Below, piece by piece: positions 52,680 to 62,018 of a stretch of DNA of 64,000 nucleotides (position 1 is the first letter of the stretch; the number at the start of each line of letters is the position of its first letter). The notes under the pieces were generated by a model. It was not told the origin of the DNA and did not search any database. It saw only the letters and a program-made list of their open reading frames with translations. The DNA lies in contig NZ_WIXJ01000004.1 of NCBI RefSeq assembly GCF_009617575.1, positions 1 to 64,000 of the forward strand, in the 5' to 3' direction. The position numbers were made by a program, and so were the translations under genes. This DNA comes from Rhodocyclus gracilis (lineage in GTDB: Bacteria > Pseudomonadota > Gammaproteobacteria > Burkholderiales > Rhodocyclaceae).

Positions 52680-52945
52680 CGCCCGAAATCGTCATGGACA
52701 TCGGCCGCCAGGCGATTCAGGTGGCGCTCGTCGTCTCGGCGCCGCTGCTGCTGGCGGCACTCGTCGTTGGTCTGATCGTCAGCGTTTTTCAGGCGGCGAC
52801 GCAGATCAACGAAGCAACGCTGTCGTTCATTCCGAAACTGGTCGCGACATTCGTCACACTCATCTTCGCCGGGCCGTGGATGATCGAGATGGTGGTCGAC
52901 TACATGCGACGACTCTTCGAGAGCATTCCGCAAATCATCGGCTGA
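52676..52945 (+). CDS. fliQ: Flagellar export gate protein FliQ
   Basis: The 89-residue protein has two membrane helices and the conserved [20 protein letters not shown] loop. It overlaps fliP by 4 nt and lies 7 nt before fliR. Confidence 0.97.
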   Translation: MTPEIVMDIGRQAIQVALVVSAPLLLAALVVGLIVSVFQAATQINEATLSFIPKLVATFVTLIFAGPWMIEMVVDYMRRLFESIPQIIG

Positions 52946-52952
52946 GGGCGCG

Positions 52953-53738
52953 ATGATCAGTTTCACCACTGCCGAACTGAACGCCTGGATCGTCGCGTTT
53001 TTCTTCCCGTTGGCGCGCGTTCTGGCGCTCATGGCGGCGGCGCCACCCTTCAACAACAAGGCGCTGACGCGTCGGGTGCGTATCGTACTGGCGATTGCCA
53101 TCACGCTCGCCATCGCGCCGGCATTGCCGAAGATTCCTCCCATCGATCCGGCCTCAGGCACCGGCTTGTGGATTCTTGCCGAGCAACTGCTCATCGGCTA
53201 CGCCATGGGTTTCGCCTTGCGCGTCACCTTCGCTGCTGTCGACATGGCGGGCAACCTGATCAGCATGCAGATGGGTCTGGGCTTCGCCACTTCGTTCGAC
53301 CCGCAAAGCGCAGGACAAACGCCCGTCCTCTCCGAGTTCCTCAGTCTGCTGGCGATACTCGTCTTCATGTCGATCAACGGCCATCTGCTCGTGCTGGCGA
53401 CGCTGACGCAGAGCTTCACCGTGCTGCCCATCGCGCAAGCCCTGCCCGGCGTCGGCTCGTGGCTGAACATCGCCAACTCGGGGATGGTCGTCTTCAGTAG
53501 CGGCCTGATGCTGGCGCTGCCGATCATCGTCGCCCTGCTCATCACCAACATCGCCCTCGGCGTGCTGACGCGCGCCGCGCCGCAGCTGAACCTATTTGCC
53601 GTGGGCTTTCCGATCACCCTGTCGCTGGGCTTCGGCATGCTGATTATCGGCCTCTCCTACATGGCCGGCCCGCTGCAAGCGCTGTTCGAATTCGGGATGC
53701 GCTCGATGCTGGGCTACTTCGTACCGGCCGGCGCCTGA
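52953..53738 (+). CDS. fliR: Flagellar export gate protein FliR
   Basis: The 261-residue integral membrane protein has at least six helices and typical FliR stretches (FFFPLARVLALMAAAP, ISMQMGLGFATSFDPQSAG, LFAVGFPITLSLGFGMLI). It completes the FliPQR gate. flhB and flhA do not follow, so they lie elsewhere. Its 3' end overlaps the convergent lipoprotein gene by 25 nt. Confidence 0.96.
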   Translation: MISFTTAELNAWIVAFFFPLARVLALMAAAPPFNNKALTRRVRIVLAIAITLAIAPALPKIPPIDPASGTGLWILAEQLLIGYAMGFALRVTFAAVDMAGNLISMQMGLGFATSFDPQSAGQTPVLSEFLSLLAILVFMSINGHLLVLATLTQSFTVLPIAQALPGVGSWLNIANSGMVVFSSGLMLALPIIVALLITNIALGVLTRAAPQLNLFAVGFPITLSLGFGMLIIGLSYMAGPLQALFEFGMRSMLGYFVPAGA

Positions 53739-54268
53739 AGAGGCACCGGTACGGCCACCGCCGCCGGGACAAGGGCGGGTGTCGACGGCGCTTCGTAGCC
53801 CACCAGCTGGATGATTCCCTCGGCGGTGCGGTGCGTAAACGGCGTACTCGACTCGATGCCTTCCGCGTAGTCGAGGATACGGTAGCCCGAATACGCCTTC
53901 TCGCGCTGCAACAGCTGCGCGCGGCGACGGAAAATCTGCGCTGCCTCGCCATCGCCGCCAATGCGGAAACTCTTCGCGCGCAGGGAGAGCACGTAGTTCT
54001 GCGCATCGAGCGCCTGCTCGCGAATCGTCCAGTTCGGCGCCAGCGGATCGTAGACGACGTAGACGATGCCGGCGACCGCCGCCGCATTCGCCACCTGCTC
54101 GAAGGTAAGTGCAGTGCTCGGCGTCACCTGCACCTGAGCATTGGGCAGCAGCGGCGTGCTGCGCGGATAGGTGCCGCTGATCGTGCTGCAGGCACCGAGA
54201 GCGACGACGCAGATCGCTGCCGCAAGCGAGTGGCGGATGGCGACAGGAAAAGCCCTCATGTGCCGCAT
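53714..54268 (-). CDS. Small lipoprotein of unknown function at the end of the flg operon
   Basis: The 184-residue protein starts with a lipoprotein signal (MRHMRAFP then hydrophobic, lipobox ALGAC). Then come a segment with an Ala/Val-rich stretch, a domain with GDGEAAQIFRRRAQLLQ and ILDYAEGIESSTPF, and a Pro/Val-rich tail. The family is not recognised. The start shares one base with the flgL stop (TGATG), so it is translationally coupled to flgL and probably serves the flagellum or envelope. A start at Met4 is also possible. Confidence 0.75.
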   Translation of the reverse strand: MRHMRAFPVAIRHSLAAAICVVALGACSTISGTYPRSTPLLPNAQVQVTPSTALTFEQVANAAAVAGIVYVVYDPLAPNWTIREQALDAQNYVLSLRAKSFRIGGDGEAAQIFRRRAQLLQREKAYSGYRILDYAEGIESSTPFTHRTAEGIIQLVGYEAPSTPALVPAAVAVPVPLQAPAGTK

Positions 54269-55509
54269 CACAGGTAGTTGAACAAGCTCAGTCCGCTGAT
54301 CTGGACGTAGGATTTTTGCGCCGCCTGCAGCTGGATCTGCTGCTGGGTGAACAAGGAAATCGCCGACACCTGATCGAGCCCAACCAGATCGTTCAGGCGC
54401 TTGGTGTAGTTCAGATTGACGTCGGTGCCGAGATCGGTCAGCGATTGCAGTTCGGAGCGACGGGAACCGACCGTCGCTTGCACGCGGCCAAGGTTGCTCA
54501 AGGCCTGGTCGAGATTGACGAGGCTGCCGCTCAGGCCGATCTGCAACTGCGCACCAGCCGCCGTGTTGCCGGCGATCGGCGTATTGACCGTGTTGATCAA
54601 GGACTGCACGGTGGCGAACAGCGACTGGCTGGTACTGGGCGTGACCGAAAACGTATCGCCCACCGTCGGCGTGCCCTTGATCGAGAAGTTGATGCCGGGA
54701 ATCTGGGTGATCGCGGCACCCGCCGTGAAATTGAGGCCCGCCGTCACCGTCGACGCGCCCGTCGCCGGGTCGGTATCCGTCAGCGAGTAGGTCGATACGG
54801 GCGGACTGACCGCCGAATTCACGGAGGTGACACTCAGGCTGTAGCTGTGCCCCGTCCACGCCGCCGGGTTGAGCACGCTGCCGGCGTCGATGACGCCCGT
54901 TCCCGTATTCGAAGCGCCGCCGCCAGTGACGAAGGTGCCGTTGCCATTGCGAATGCGGGCGAAAACGTCGAGCCCCGAATCGCTGATCGAGATGTCGCGC
55001 GACGCACCGACCTGCAACTGACGCTGACCGTCGTCACCGACGTACTGCACGGTGCCGCTGGCGGTCGTCACAAACGGCTGGGTCGAGCCCTGGTAGCCGG
55101 AGAAGAGATACAGTCCCTGCGCGTCGGCACTGTTGGCCAAGCCCTTCAGCTGTTCGAGCTGCTGCTGCAAATCGGTGGCGATACTCGCCCGCTGCTTGTC
55201 GGAATACGAGGCATTGCCAGCGTCGACGGCGCGTTCGCGAATGTACTGCACGAGATCGACCAGACTGCTCAGGCGGTCTTCTTCCAGCGCCAGACGGTTA
55301 CCGGCGTCGCCCTGGTTTTCGAGATACTGCTGATTGACCGACTGCGATTGCGTCGTGATCAGTTCCTGCGCCGAGGCCACCGGATCGTCGGACGGCGTCA
55401 GCACGCGCCGGTTGGCGTCGAGCTGATTCTGCGTGTTGTACAGCGCCGACTGAATGCGCTGCATGCCGGCGACGCCGGCATCGAAGATCTGACTGCTACT
55501 GATCCGCAT
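54268..55509 (-). CDS. flgL: Flagellar hook-associated protein 3
   Basis: The 413-residue protein has flagellin-like coiled-coil ends (QRIQSALYNTQNQLDANRRV, PSDDPVASAQELITTQ; SLINLDQAL-type C-terminal helices ending KSYVQISGLSLFNYL). It forms the second hook-filament junction ring. It follows flgK after 11 nt and is probably transcribed from the sigma28 promoter before flgK. Confidence 0.96.
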   Translation of the reverse strand: MRISSSQIFDAGVAGMQRIQSALYNTQNQLDANRRVLTPSDDPVASAQELITTQSQSVNQQYLENQGDAGNRLALEEDRLSSLVDLVQYIRERAVDAGNASYSDKQRASIATDLQQQLEQLKGLANSADAQGLYLFSGYQGSTQPFVTTASGTVQYVGDDGQRQLQVGASRDISISDSGLDVFARIRNGNGTFVTGGGASNTGTGVIDAGSVLNPAAWTGHSYSLSVTSVNSAVSPPVSTYSLTDTDPATGASTVTAGLNFTAGAAITQIPGINFSIKGTPTVGDTFSVTPSTSQSLFATVQSLINTVNTPIAGNTAAGAQLQIGLSGSLVNLDQALSNLGRVQATVGSRRSELQSLTDLGTDVNLNYTKRLNDLVGLDQVSAISLFTQQQIQLQAAQKSYVQISGLSLFNYL

Positions 55510-55520
55510 GACCGTCTCCG

Positions 55521-57551
55521 TCAGTTGGTGATGGACAGCAAGGTATCAAACAGCTTGCTGCCGATATCCAGTGCCTTCGCCGAGGCCTGATAGGCTTGCT
55601 GATAACGCAACAGATTCGCCGCCTCTTCGTCCGTATTGACGCCAGAGAACGAATCGCGCGCCGCCTGCGACTGTTCCAGCAGCGTCTGCTGCGCCGCCGC
55701 CGTCACCTTGATTTCCTGCGCCTTGTTGCCGATGTTACTGACCATCTGCGAGTACGCCGCCTGATACGTCGCTGTCGCTCCGGTCATCGTGTTCTGCGTT
55801 TGCAGGTTGCCGAGAAGCTTGACGTTGCGGTTGTCGGCGACACCGTTGGTATTTCGGGAAATATTGAAAGTGTCGCCCGACGCCGGCTGGCCGCTGATCT
55901 GGAAGCTCATGCCGCTGAAGCTGATCGTCGTCCCGCTGGTGTATGGGACGGTATCGGTAGCCGAGGCGATGGGGTAGTTGGTCGTCGTGTTGCCGTTGGT
56001 AATCGTCACGGTGCCGTTGGGGAAACCGCTCAGATTGCCGGAGTTGTAGGTCAGCGTTGCGGGCAAGGAAGCAGCCGAATAGCCACTGCTGACGAAGCTG
56101 TTCGACATCGTTGCCGAACCCGCATTGGTCGCCGTCGCCAGCGTACGGATCGGCGCCGCGACGTTGAGCAAGCGCGTATCGGCGACCACCGCCTGGTTGA
56201 GCGAAATGTTGGTCGCGGCGTCGTGGGTCGGCTGAATCAGATAGCTGGCGCCGACATCGCTCGCGGCGAAGGTGACCGCATTGAGAGTGAAACCCTGCGG
56301 ATCGCTCGACAGCGCGCTGTTGATGGCGGTGACGTCGGCACCGGTCCACGCCTTGTTATCGGTCAGGCGCGTCAGCGTCAGACCGGAGCTGCCGACGGTC
56401 AGCCGATAATCGCTGTTGGTGAGGTTGGTGTAGAAGTTGCCGGCAACGCCCGTCGTCGTACTGGTATTCGAGGCGGGCGAGAGCGTGGCGGTGACGTTGG
56501 GGCTGGTCGACGGATTGAGCGCATTGGCGACGACTTTCGGCGACGACACGGCAAACAGCGTGCTCTGAAAGGTCGGGTCGCCGTTGATGTTGCCTTGCAG
56601 ATTCTGGCCGAGCGCGAATTGCGCGTTGAAGGTCTGCGTCAGCGACGCAGCAACGCGGCCCAGGTCGTTGGCGGCAGGGTCGAGCGACTGGCTGCGGAAG
56701 GTGAGGTAGCCGGAGAGGGAGCCACCGGTGAGCAGGGATTCCGGCAACTCGATGGCGCCCGCGTTCGTCGCGATACCGACGGCGATGCGCGACGGATCGG
56801 CTTTCGACGCGGCGGCCGTCAGGGTCGACGCCTGATTGCCGATCACCAGTTGCTGGCCGTTACCGATGAGGACGGTCATCGAGCCATCGGAGTCGGTGGC
56901 GGTCGTCACCTTGATCAGCTTGTTGACCTCGCTGACGAGTTGATCGCGCTGGTCAAGGAGGTCGTTCGGCGGCTGCGATACCGACGATTGCGCGACGAGA
57001 ATCCGCTGATTGACGGCGGCGATCTGCTGCGCGTACGAGTTGATCGAGGCGACGGTGTTGGAGATGTTGGTGTTGACGCCCTGGTACAACTCGTTCAGCC
57101 GGCCACTGATCGTCTGGAAGCGACCGACCAGCGTTTGCGCCGCCGAAATCATCGACTGGCGCGACGAGACGAGCGTCGGGTCGCTGGCGACCGACTGCAC
57201 ACCGGTGAAGAAGCTCTGCAAGGCCGGCGACAGGCCCGCCGTTTTATCGGCGAGCATGTTGTCGATTTCACTGATCTGCGACTGATAGGCGTTGAGCTGA
57301 CTGACGTTGGTCTGCGCATTGGAGACCTGCTGCGAGAGGAAGCCGTCGTACAGGCGCTCGATGGTCGTCACTTGCACGCCCTGGCCGATGAAGCCGGAGC
57401 CCGTCGCCAGCGGAATGGCGTTGGCCTGAATCACGCGCTGCCGGTTGTAGCCGTCGGTCTTGGCATTGGTAATGTTGTGCTCGGTCGTCATCAGGCCGAT
57501 CTGGGCGGCCTGCATGCCGGAAATACCGATGCTGAAAATTCCTGTGCTCAT
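55521..57551 (-). CDS. flgK: Flagellar hook-associated protein 1
   Basis: The 676-residue protein begins with the FlgK rod-hook motif (IGISGMQAAQIGLMTTEHNITN) and ends with the helical D0 repeat (NTDEEAANLLRYQQAYQASAKALD). The long middle is Ser/Thr/Asn-rich. It forms the first hook-filament junction ring. A sigma28-like promoter lies 25-51 nt upstream. Confidence 0.97.
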   Translation of the reverse strand: MSTGIFSIGISGMQAAQIGLMTTEHNITNAKTDGYNRQRVIQANAIPLATGSGFIGQGVQVTTIERLYDGFLSQQVSNAQTNVSQLNAYQSQISEIDNMLADKTAGLSPALQSFFTGVQSVASDPTLVSSRQSMISAAQTLVGRFQTISGRLNELYQGVNTNISNTVASINSYAQQIAAVNQRILVAQSSVSQPPNDLLDQRDQLVSEVNKLIKVTTATDSDGSMTVLIGNGQQLVIGNQASTLTAAASKADPSRIAVGIATNAGAIELPESLLTGGSLSGYLTFRSQSLDPAANDLGRVAASLTQTFNAQFALGQNLQGNINGDPTFQSTLFAVSSPKVVANALNPSTSPNVTATLSPASNTSTTTGVAGNFYTNLTNSDYRLTVGSSGLTLTRLTDNKAWTGADVTAINSALSSDPQGFTLNAVTFAASDVGASYLIQPTHDAATNISLNQAVVADTRLLNVAAPIRTLATATNAGSATMSNSFVSSGYSAASLPATLTYNSGNLSGFPNGTVTITNGNTTTNYPIASATDTVPYTSGTTISFSGMSFQISGQPASGDTFNISRNTNGVADNRNVKLLGNLQTQNTMTGATATYQAAYSQMVSNIGNKAQEIKVTAAAQQTLLEQSQAARDSFSGVNTDEEAANLLRYQQAYQASAKALDIGSKLFDTLLSITN

Positions 57552-57575
57552 GATTGCCCTCTGCTATCTGAGTCA

Positions 57576-57602
57576 ATAACGGCCAAGCGGCCGCGATATT
57601 GA
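57576..57602 (-). promoter_or_regulatory. sigma28-like promoter of flgKL
   Basis: On the minus strand TCAA (57602-57599), a 15-nt spacer and GCCGTTAT (57583-57576) match the sigma28 consensus TAAA-N15-GCCGATAA in 9 of 12 positions. It lies between flgJ and flgK, so the junction proteins can be made late with FliC. Confidence 0.65.
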
Positions 57603-57609
57603 GGTAGTC

Positions 57610-58563
57610 CTAACCGCTGACGCCCTGACGAAGCGTCGGGCTGTTGATAACGCGGGCGAGCTTGTCGCCATACTGCGGATCGGTGGCGTAGCCGGACGCC
57701 TGCAAGGCCGAGGCAAAGCGCGCCCCGTCCTGCTGCCCGAGCACACCGGCAAAGCGGGCGCTGCCGCGCAAGAGATTGGCGTAGTCCTGGAAGGCCTCGG
57801 CGTAGGAGCCATAGACGCGGAATTTCTCGCGCGTCGTTTCGGCGACGCCGTTGACGTACTCGGTCGTCGGCACATCGGCCGTGGCGCCCTGCCAGCTACG
57901 GCCGGCCTTGACGCCAAAGAGGTTGTAGCTGGGCGAACCGTCGGCAGCGCGGATCTCGCTCTTGCCCCAGGCGCTTTCGAGCGCCGCGTGGGCGACGACG
58001 AACTGCGCCGGCACGCCCACGGCATCGGCGGCGGCCTTGGCGTACGGCCAGACGCGGCGCGCGAATTCGCGGCTGTCGTTGCTGCCGCCGGCAGCACTGG
58101 CGGCGCCATCCGTACCGAGCGCCGCACCGGCGACAGTGGCAGCACTGGCCGCGGCCTTCGCCGCCTGGCGCGACAGCAGCGCCTGCTGCAAGGATTCCAG
58201 CGAAGAGTCGAGCGAGGCGGCGCCGGGCGTCTCGCTCGTCGGCAACGTCGCCGCATTCATGCCGCGCCCCAACTGCTGTTCGATGAGGCGCGCAAAGCCG
58301 AGCTTGCCGTTGGCGGAAAGGTTTTGCGCCAGCTGCTGGTCGAGGATCGACGTGTAAAAGCGCGACTGGTCGCTATCGAAGAGTCCGTCCTGCGGCGTCG
58401 CGTCGCGCATGCTCTTGAGCATCATCTGCAGGAGCATGCCCTCGAACTGCTGCGCCGCTTCCTTGAGGCCCGCCTGTGGATTCTGCTTGAGCTTGGCGCG
58501 CAGGTCCGCCGCCGCCTGCACGTCGAGGACGAAGCGCTGCGAGTCGAGATCGCCGGATTTCAT
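57610..58563 (-). CDS. flgJ: Flagellar rod assembly protein / muramidase FlgJ
   Basis: The 317-residue protein has an N-terminal rod-binding domain (about 30-95; EAAQQFEGMLLQMMLKSM) and a linker. A C-terminal glucosaminidase domain follows (about 165-317; VPAQFVVAHAALESAWGKSEIR with the catalytic Glu). It opens the peptidoglycan for the growing rod. The start MKSGDLDSQRF was chosen as the usual FlgJ start; a longer frame overlaps flgI. Confidence 0.95.
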   Translation of the reverse strand: MKSGDLDSQRFVLDVQAAADLRAKLKQNPQAGLKEAAQQFEGMLLQMMLKSMRDATPQDGLFDSDQSRFYTSILDQQLAQNLSANGKLGFARLIEQQLGRGMNAATLPTSETPGAASLDSSLESLQQALLSRQAAKAAASAATVAGAALGTDGAASAAGGSNDSREFARRVWPYAKAAADAVGVPAQFVVAHAALESAWGKSEIRAADGSPSYNLFGVKAGRSWQGATADVPTTEYVNGVAETTREKFRVYGSYAEAFQDYANLLRGSARFAGVLGQQDGARFASALQASGYATDPQYGDKLARVINSPTLRQGVSG

Positions 58564-58603
58564 GATCGCGGCGCCTCGGTGGCGAGCAGCGGGCGGCGGG
58601 CCA

Positions 58604-59737
58604 TCAGATGACCTCCAGCTCGGCACGCAGGGCGCCGGCGGCCTTCATCGCCTGCAAAATCGCGAGGAGATCCTGCGGGTTGGCGCCGAGCGCGTTCAGC
58701 GCCTTGACGATGTCGGCGAGATTGACGCCCGCCTTGACGTTCATCAGGGCGCCGCCATCCTGCTTGATCTGGATATCGGCCTGATTGGTCGTCGTCGTCT
58801 GACCTTGCGAGAGCGCATTCGGCTGGCTGACCGACTGCTCGTTGTTGACCACCACCGAGAGGTTGCCGTGCGCGACGGCGCAGGCATCGATGGTGACCGT
58901 CTGATTCATCACCACCGAGCCGGTACGCGGATTGACGATGACGCGGGCGGCGAGCTTCATCGGCTTGACGTCGAGGTTTTCAATGCGGCCCATGAAGGCG
59001 ACGCGTGCCGCCGGGCTTTCCGGCGCCAGCACGCGCACGACACGGCCATCGATCGCCTGCGCCGTGCCCGGTCCCATTTCGCGATTGATCGCCTCGACCA
59101 CGCGCTGCGCCGTGCCAAAGTCGGTATCGCTCATTTCGTAGTGCACATACGGACCCTGCCCAAGCGGCGTCGGCACCGCGCGTTCGACGGTCGCGCCACC
59201 GGCAATGCGTCCGGCCGACAGGTGATTCACCGTCACTTTGCTGGCCCCGGACGAGGCGCCCGCGCCACCGACGAGAATATTGCCCTGCGCCATGGCGTAG
59301 ATCTGGCCGTCGGCGCCTTTCAGTGGCGTCATCAGGAGCGTGCCGCCGCGCAGGCTTTTGGCGTTACCGAGGGATGAGACAGTGACGTCGATCTGCTGGC
59401 CCGGTTTGGCGAAGGCCGGCAAGCTCGCCGTCACCATGGCGGCGGCGACGTTCTTGAGCTGCAGGGCCTGCCCCGCCGGCATGGTGATGCCAAGCTGGGC
59501 GAGCATGTTGACGATGCTCTGCGTGGTAAAGGGGGTCTGCGTCGTCTGGTCGCCGCTACCATCGAGACCGGCAACGAGACCGTAGCCGATCAGCTGGTTG
59601 CTGCGTACGCCCTCGACCGAGGCGAGGTCCTTGATACGCTCGGCGAACACCGGCGCGCTTGCCACAGGCAAGGCGAGGATGGCAATTATTGCCGCCCGAC
59701 CCCAGAATTTTCCGCTACGAACCGCCAGACCAGCCAT
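58604..59737 (-). CDS. flgI: Flagellar P-ring protein FlgI
   Basis: The 377-residue protein has a signal peptide ending at [18 protein letters not shown] and the conserved FlgI core ([39 protein letters not shown] at the end). It forms the P ring in the peptidoglycan. The ATG of MAGLAVRSG was preferred; a GTG three codons upstream (59746) is the alternative. Confidence 0.97.
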   Translation of the reverse strand: MAGLAVRSGKFWGRAAIIAILALPVASAPVFAERIKDLASVEGVRSNQLIGYGLVAGLDGSGDQTTQTPFTTQSIVNMLAQLGITMPAGQALQLKNVAAAMVTASLPAFAKPGQQIDVTVSSLGNAKSLRGGTLLMTPLKGADGQIYAMAQGNILVGGAGASSGASKVTVNHLSAGRIAGGATVERAVPTPLGQGPYVHYEMSDTDFGTAQRVVEAINREMGPGTAQAIDGRVVRVLAPESPAARVAFMGRIENLDVKPMKLAARVIVNPRTGSVVMNQTVTIDACAVAHGNLSVVVNNEQSVSQPNALSQGQTTTTNQADIQIKQDGGALMNVKAGVNLADIVKALNALGANPQDLLAILQAMKAAGALRAELEVI

Positions 59738-59761
59738 TTTGAGCACCCGTTCATTGCCAGA

Positions 59762-60424
59762 TCAGAACGGTAGAACATTAAGGAAGAATCGTGCCAGCCA
59801 GCCCATCACCTGCGCCTCGCTGATCACGCCGCGCTGTTTGTACTCGATGCGGGCGTCGGCGACCTGCGACGAGCTTATGTCGTTGGCAGCGCTCAGGAAG
59901 AGCGGATTGATGACGCCGGAGAGGCGGATGTACTCCTGCCCTTCGCCGATGGACACCTGCTTTTCGCCGGAGACGAGCAGATTTCCGTTCGGCAGGACTT
60001 CGATCACCGTCACCGTGATGGCGCCGGAGAAGACGTTCGTCGCCGCCGCGTCGCCCTTGCCCGCCAAGGTGTTGCTGTCGCTGGCCGTGACCTGCAGGCC
60101 CTGGAAGCTCTTGCCGGGAACGCCGACAATCGGCCCGGCCGAGGCCGCGAGGTTGGTCGCACGCGAGGCGTTGGTGTTCGACTTGGTCGACGCCGCCGTG
60201 TTTTCGACGATGTTGATCGTCAGGGTGTCGCCGACGTAGCGCGCGTGCCGATCTTCGAACAGCGGACGCACGGCACTCGCCTGGAAGATGCCGCCATTGG
60301 CCGTATAGATTTCGCCGCGCGAAACCGGGCGCGCCGTCATCGGCTGATGGATGTTGGTCGGCGGCACCGTCGTGCACGCGGCAAGCGTCAGTGTCGCCAG
60401 CAGGAGTCCCGTCCGCTTGATCAT
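59762..60424 (-). CDS. flgH: Flagellar L-ring lipoprotein FlgH
   Basis: The 220-residue protein has a lipoprotein signal with lipobox LAAC at Cys16, then the FlgH core (FEDRHARYVGDTLTINIVENT, PNGNLLVSGEKQVSI, RLSGVINP). It forms the L ring in the outer membrane. It follows flgG after 10 nt. Confidence 0.97.
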   Translation of the reverse strand: MIKRTGLLLATLTLAACTTVPPTNIHQPMTARPVSRGEIYTANGGIFQASAVRPLFEDRHARYVGDTLTINIVENTAASTKSNTNASRATNLAASAGPIVGVPGKSFQGLQVTASDSNTLAGKGDAAATNVFSGAITVTVIEVLPNGNLLVSGEKQVSIGEGQEYIRLSGVINPLFLSAANDISSSQVADARIEYKQRGVISEAQVMGWLARFFLNVLPF

Positions 60425-60434
60425 GCTCGCTCCT

Positions 60435-61217
60435 TTACAGTTGCGTCAGCCGCGCCAGCATCGCGTCGGAGGTCGACACCACTTTTGAGTTGAGTTCGTA
60501 GGCGCGCTGCGTCTGGATCATCGTCACCAGCTCTTCGGCGACGTTTACGTTCGACGCCTCGACGTAGCGCTGATTGAGTACGCCCGCACCGTTGGTTCCG
60601 GGGGTATTCGGCGCCGGCGTGCCGCTCGAAGCCGTTTCCAGAAAGAGGTTTTCGCCGACGCTTTGCAGGCCGCCGACGTTGATGAAGGTCGCCAGTTGCA
60701 GCGAACCGACCTGTACCGCCGCCGACGAGCCGGGCTGCGTGATGGTGACGACGCCGTCCTTGCCGATGGTGACACTCAGGGCGTTCGACGGAATCGTGAT
60801 GGTGGGCTGCACCGGATAGCCGTTGGCCGTCACCATCTGCCCCTGGTTATCGCGCTGGAACGAGCCGTCGCGCGTATAGCCGGTGGTGCCGTCGGGTAGC
60901 AGGATCTGGAAGAAACCGGCGCCGTCGATGGCGACGTCAAGGTCATTACCGGTCTGCTGCGGCGCGCCCTGCGTGTGAATCCGCGCCGTCGACACGGGCC
61001 GCACACCGGTACCCAGTTGCAGCCCGGAAGGAATCTGTGTCTGCTGCGACGATTGCGCGCCAGGCTGACGGATCGTCTGATAAAGCAGGTCTTCGAAGAC
61101 GCCGCGCGCACGCTTGAAACCGTTGGTGCTGACGTTCGCCAGGTTGTTGGCGATAACGTCCATCTGCGTCTGTTGCGCGTCGAGCCCGGTACGGGCGATC
61201 CAGAGCGAACGGATCAT
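60435..61217 (-). CDS. flgG: Flagellar distal rod protein FlgG
   Basis: The 260-residue protein, the typical length, starts [20 protein letters not shown] and ends [15 protein letters not shown], with [20 protein letters not shown] near 30. It builds the distal rod. Confidence 0.97.
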   Translation of the reverse strand: MIRSLWIARTGLDAQQTQMDVIANNLANVSTNGFKRARGVFEDLLYQTIRQPGAQSSQQTQIPSGLQLGTGVRPVSTARIHTQGAPQQTGNDLDVAIDGAGFFQILLPDGTTGYTRDGSFQRDNQGQMVTANGYPVQPTITIPSNALSVTIGKDGVVTITQPGSSAAVQVGSLQLATFINVGGLQSVGENLFLETASSGTPAPNTPGTNGAGVLNQRYVEASNVNVAEELVTMIQTQRAYELNSKVVSTSDAMLARLTQL

Positions 61218-61237
61218 GGTTGGATCGTCCTCAAATA

Positions 61238-61981
61238 CTAGCGGTTGATGGTGAGAAGCTGGGTCGCGGCGCGTGCATCGGAGTCGGCCGTTTGCAGCAT
61301 CTTGATCTGCATCTCGAACTGTCGGGCGAGGCTGATCATGTTGACCATGGCGTCGACCGGATTGACGTTGCTGCCCTCGAGCGTGCCCGGCGCCAGCTTG
61401 ACGTTGGCGTCGGGGTCGGCGGGCTGCCCATTCTTTTGCCGAAAGAGGCCGTCGTCGCCGCGCACCAGCTGCGATTCGGGCGGATTGACGAGCTTGATGC
61501 GACCGACCGCCGTGACATTGTTGGGCACGCCGAAGACCGGCACGGCGGAGACCGTACCGTCGGGCGAGATCGTCACGCGATTGTCCGGCGGCAGGGTAAT
61601 GGGGCCGGAATCGCCGAGCACGTTGAGACCCGATGCCGTTTGCAGTTGGCCGTTGGCGTTCACCTGCAGGTTGCCGGCGCGGGTGTAGGCCTCGCCGCCG
61701 TTCGCTGTTTCGACGGCGATCCAGCCCGGTCCTTGCACGGCAACGTCGAGCGGACGGCCCGTCGCCATCAGCGGCCCTTGCGTGAAGTCGTCGGCCACCG
61801 AGGCATCGACGACAAAGGCGCGCGTCGGCATGCCCTCGCCCAACACCGGAACGGCGCGGAAGGTGTGCTCCATGGAGCGATAACCGACCGTCGACACGTT
61901 GGCGAGGTTGTGCGCGACGCCTGCCTGTTGCAGGAAGGCGTGCTTGGCGCCGGTCATGGCGGTGTATATCAGGCGATCCAT
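61238..61981 (-). CDS. flgF: Flagellar proximal rod protein FlgF
   Basis: The 247-residue protein starts [19 protein letters not shown], with the rod motif [18 protein letters not shown] and the C-terminal helix [16 protein letters not shown]. It is part of the rod between FlgC and FlgG. Confidence 0.96.
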   Translation of the reverse strand: MDRLIYTAMTGAKHAFLQQAGVAHNLANVSTVGYRSMEHTFRAVPVLGEGMPTRAFVVDASVADDFTQGPLMATGRPLDVAVQGPGWIAVETANGGEAYTRAGNLQVNANGQLQTASGLNVLGDSGPITLPPDNRVTISPDGTVSAVPVFGVPNNVTAVGRIKLVNPPESQLVRGDDGLFRQKNGQPADPDANVKLAPGTLEGSNVNPVDAMVNMISLARQFEMQIKMLQTADSDARAATQLLTINR

Positions 61982-62018
61982 GGGACTCCCGCGTGCTTAG
62001 CCGTGCTCGAGTGAAGAA

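Noticed and set aside
55596-57602. 668-codon plus-strand frame opposite flgK
   Set aside because: flgK on the minus strand has both conserved ends; the opposite frame is Arg/Asp/Val-rich noise.
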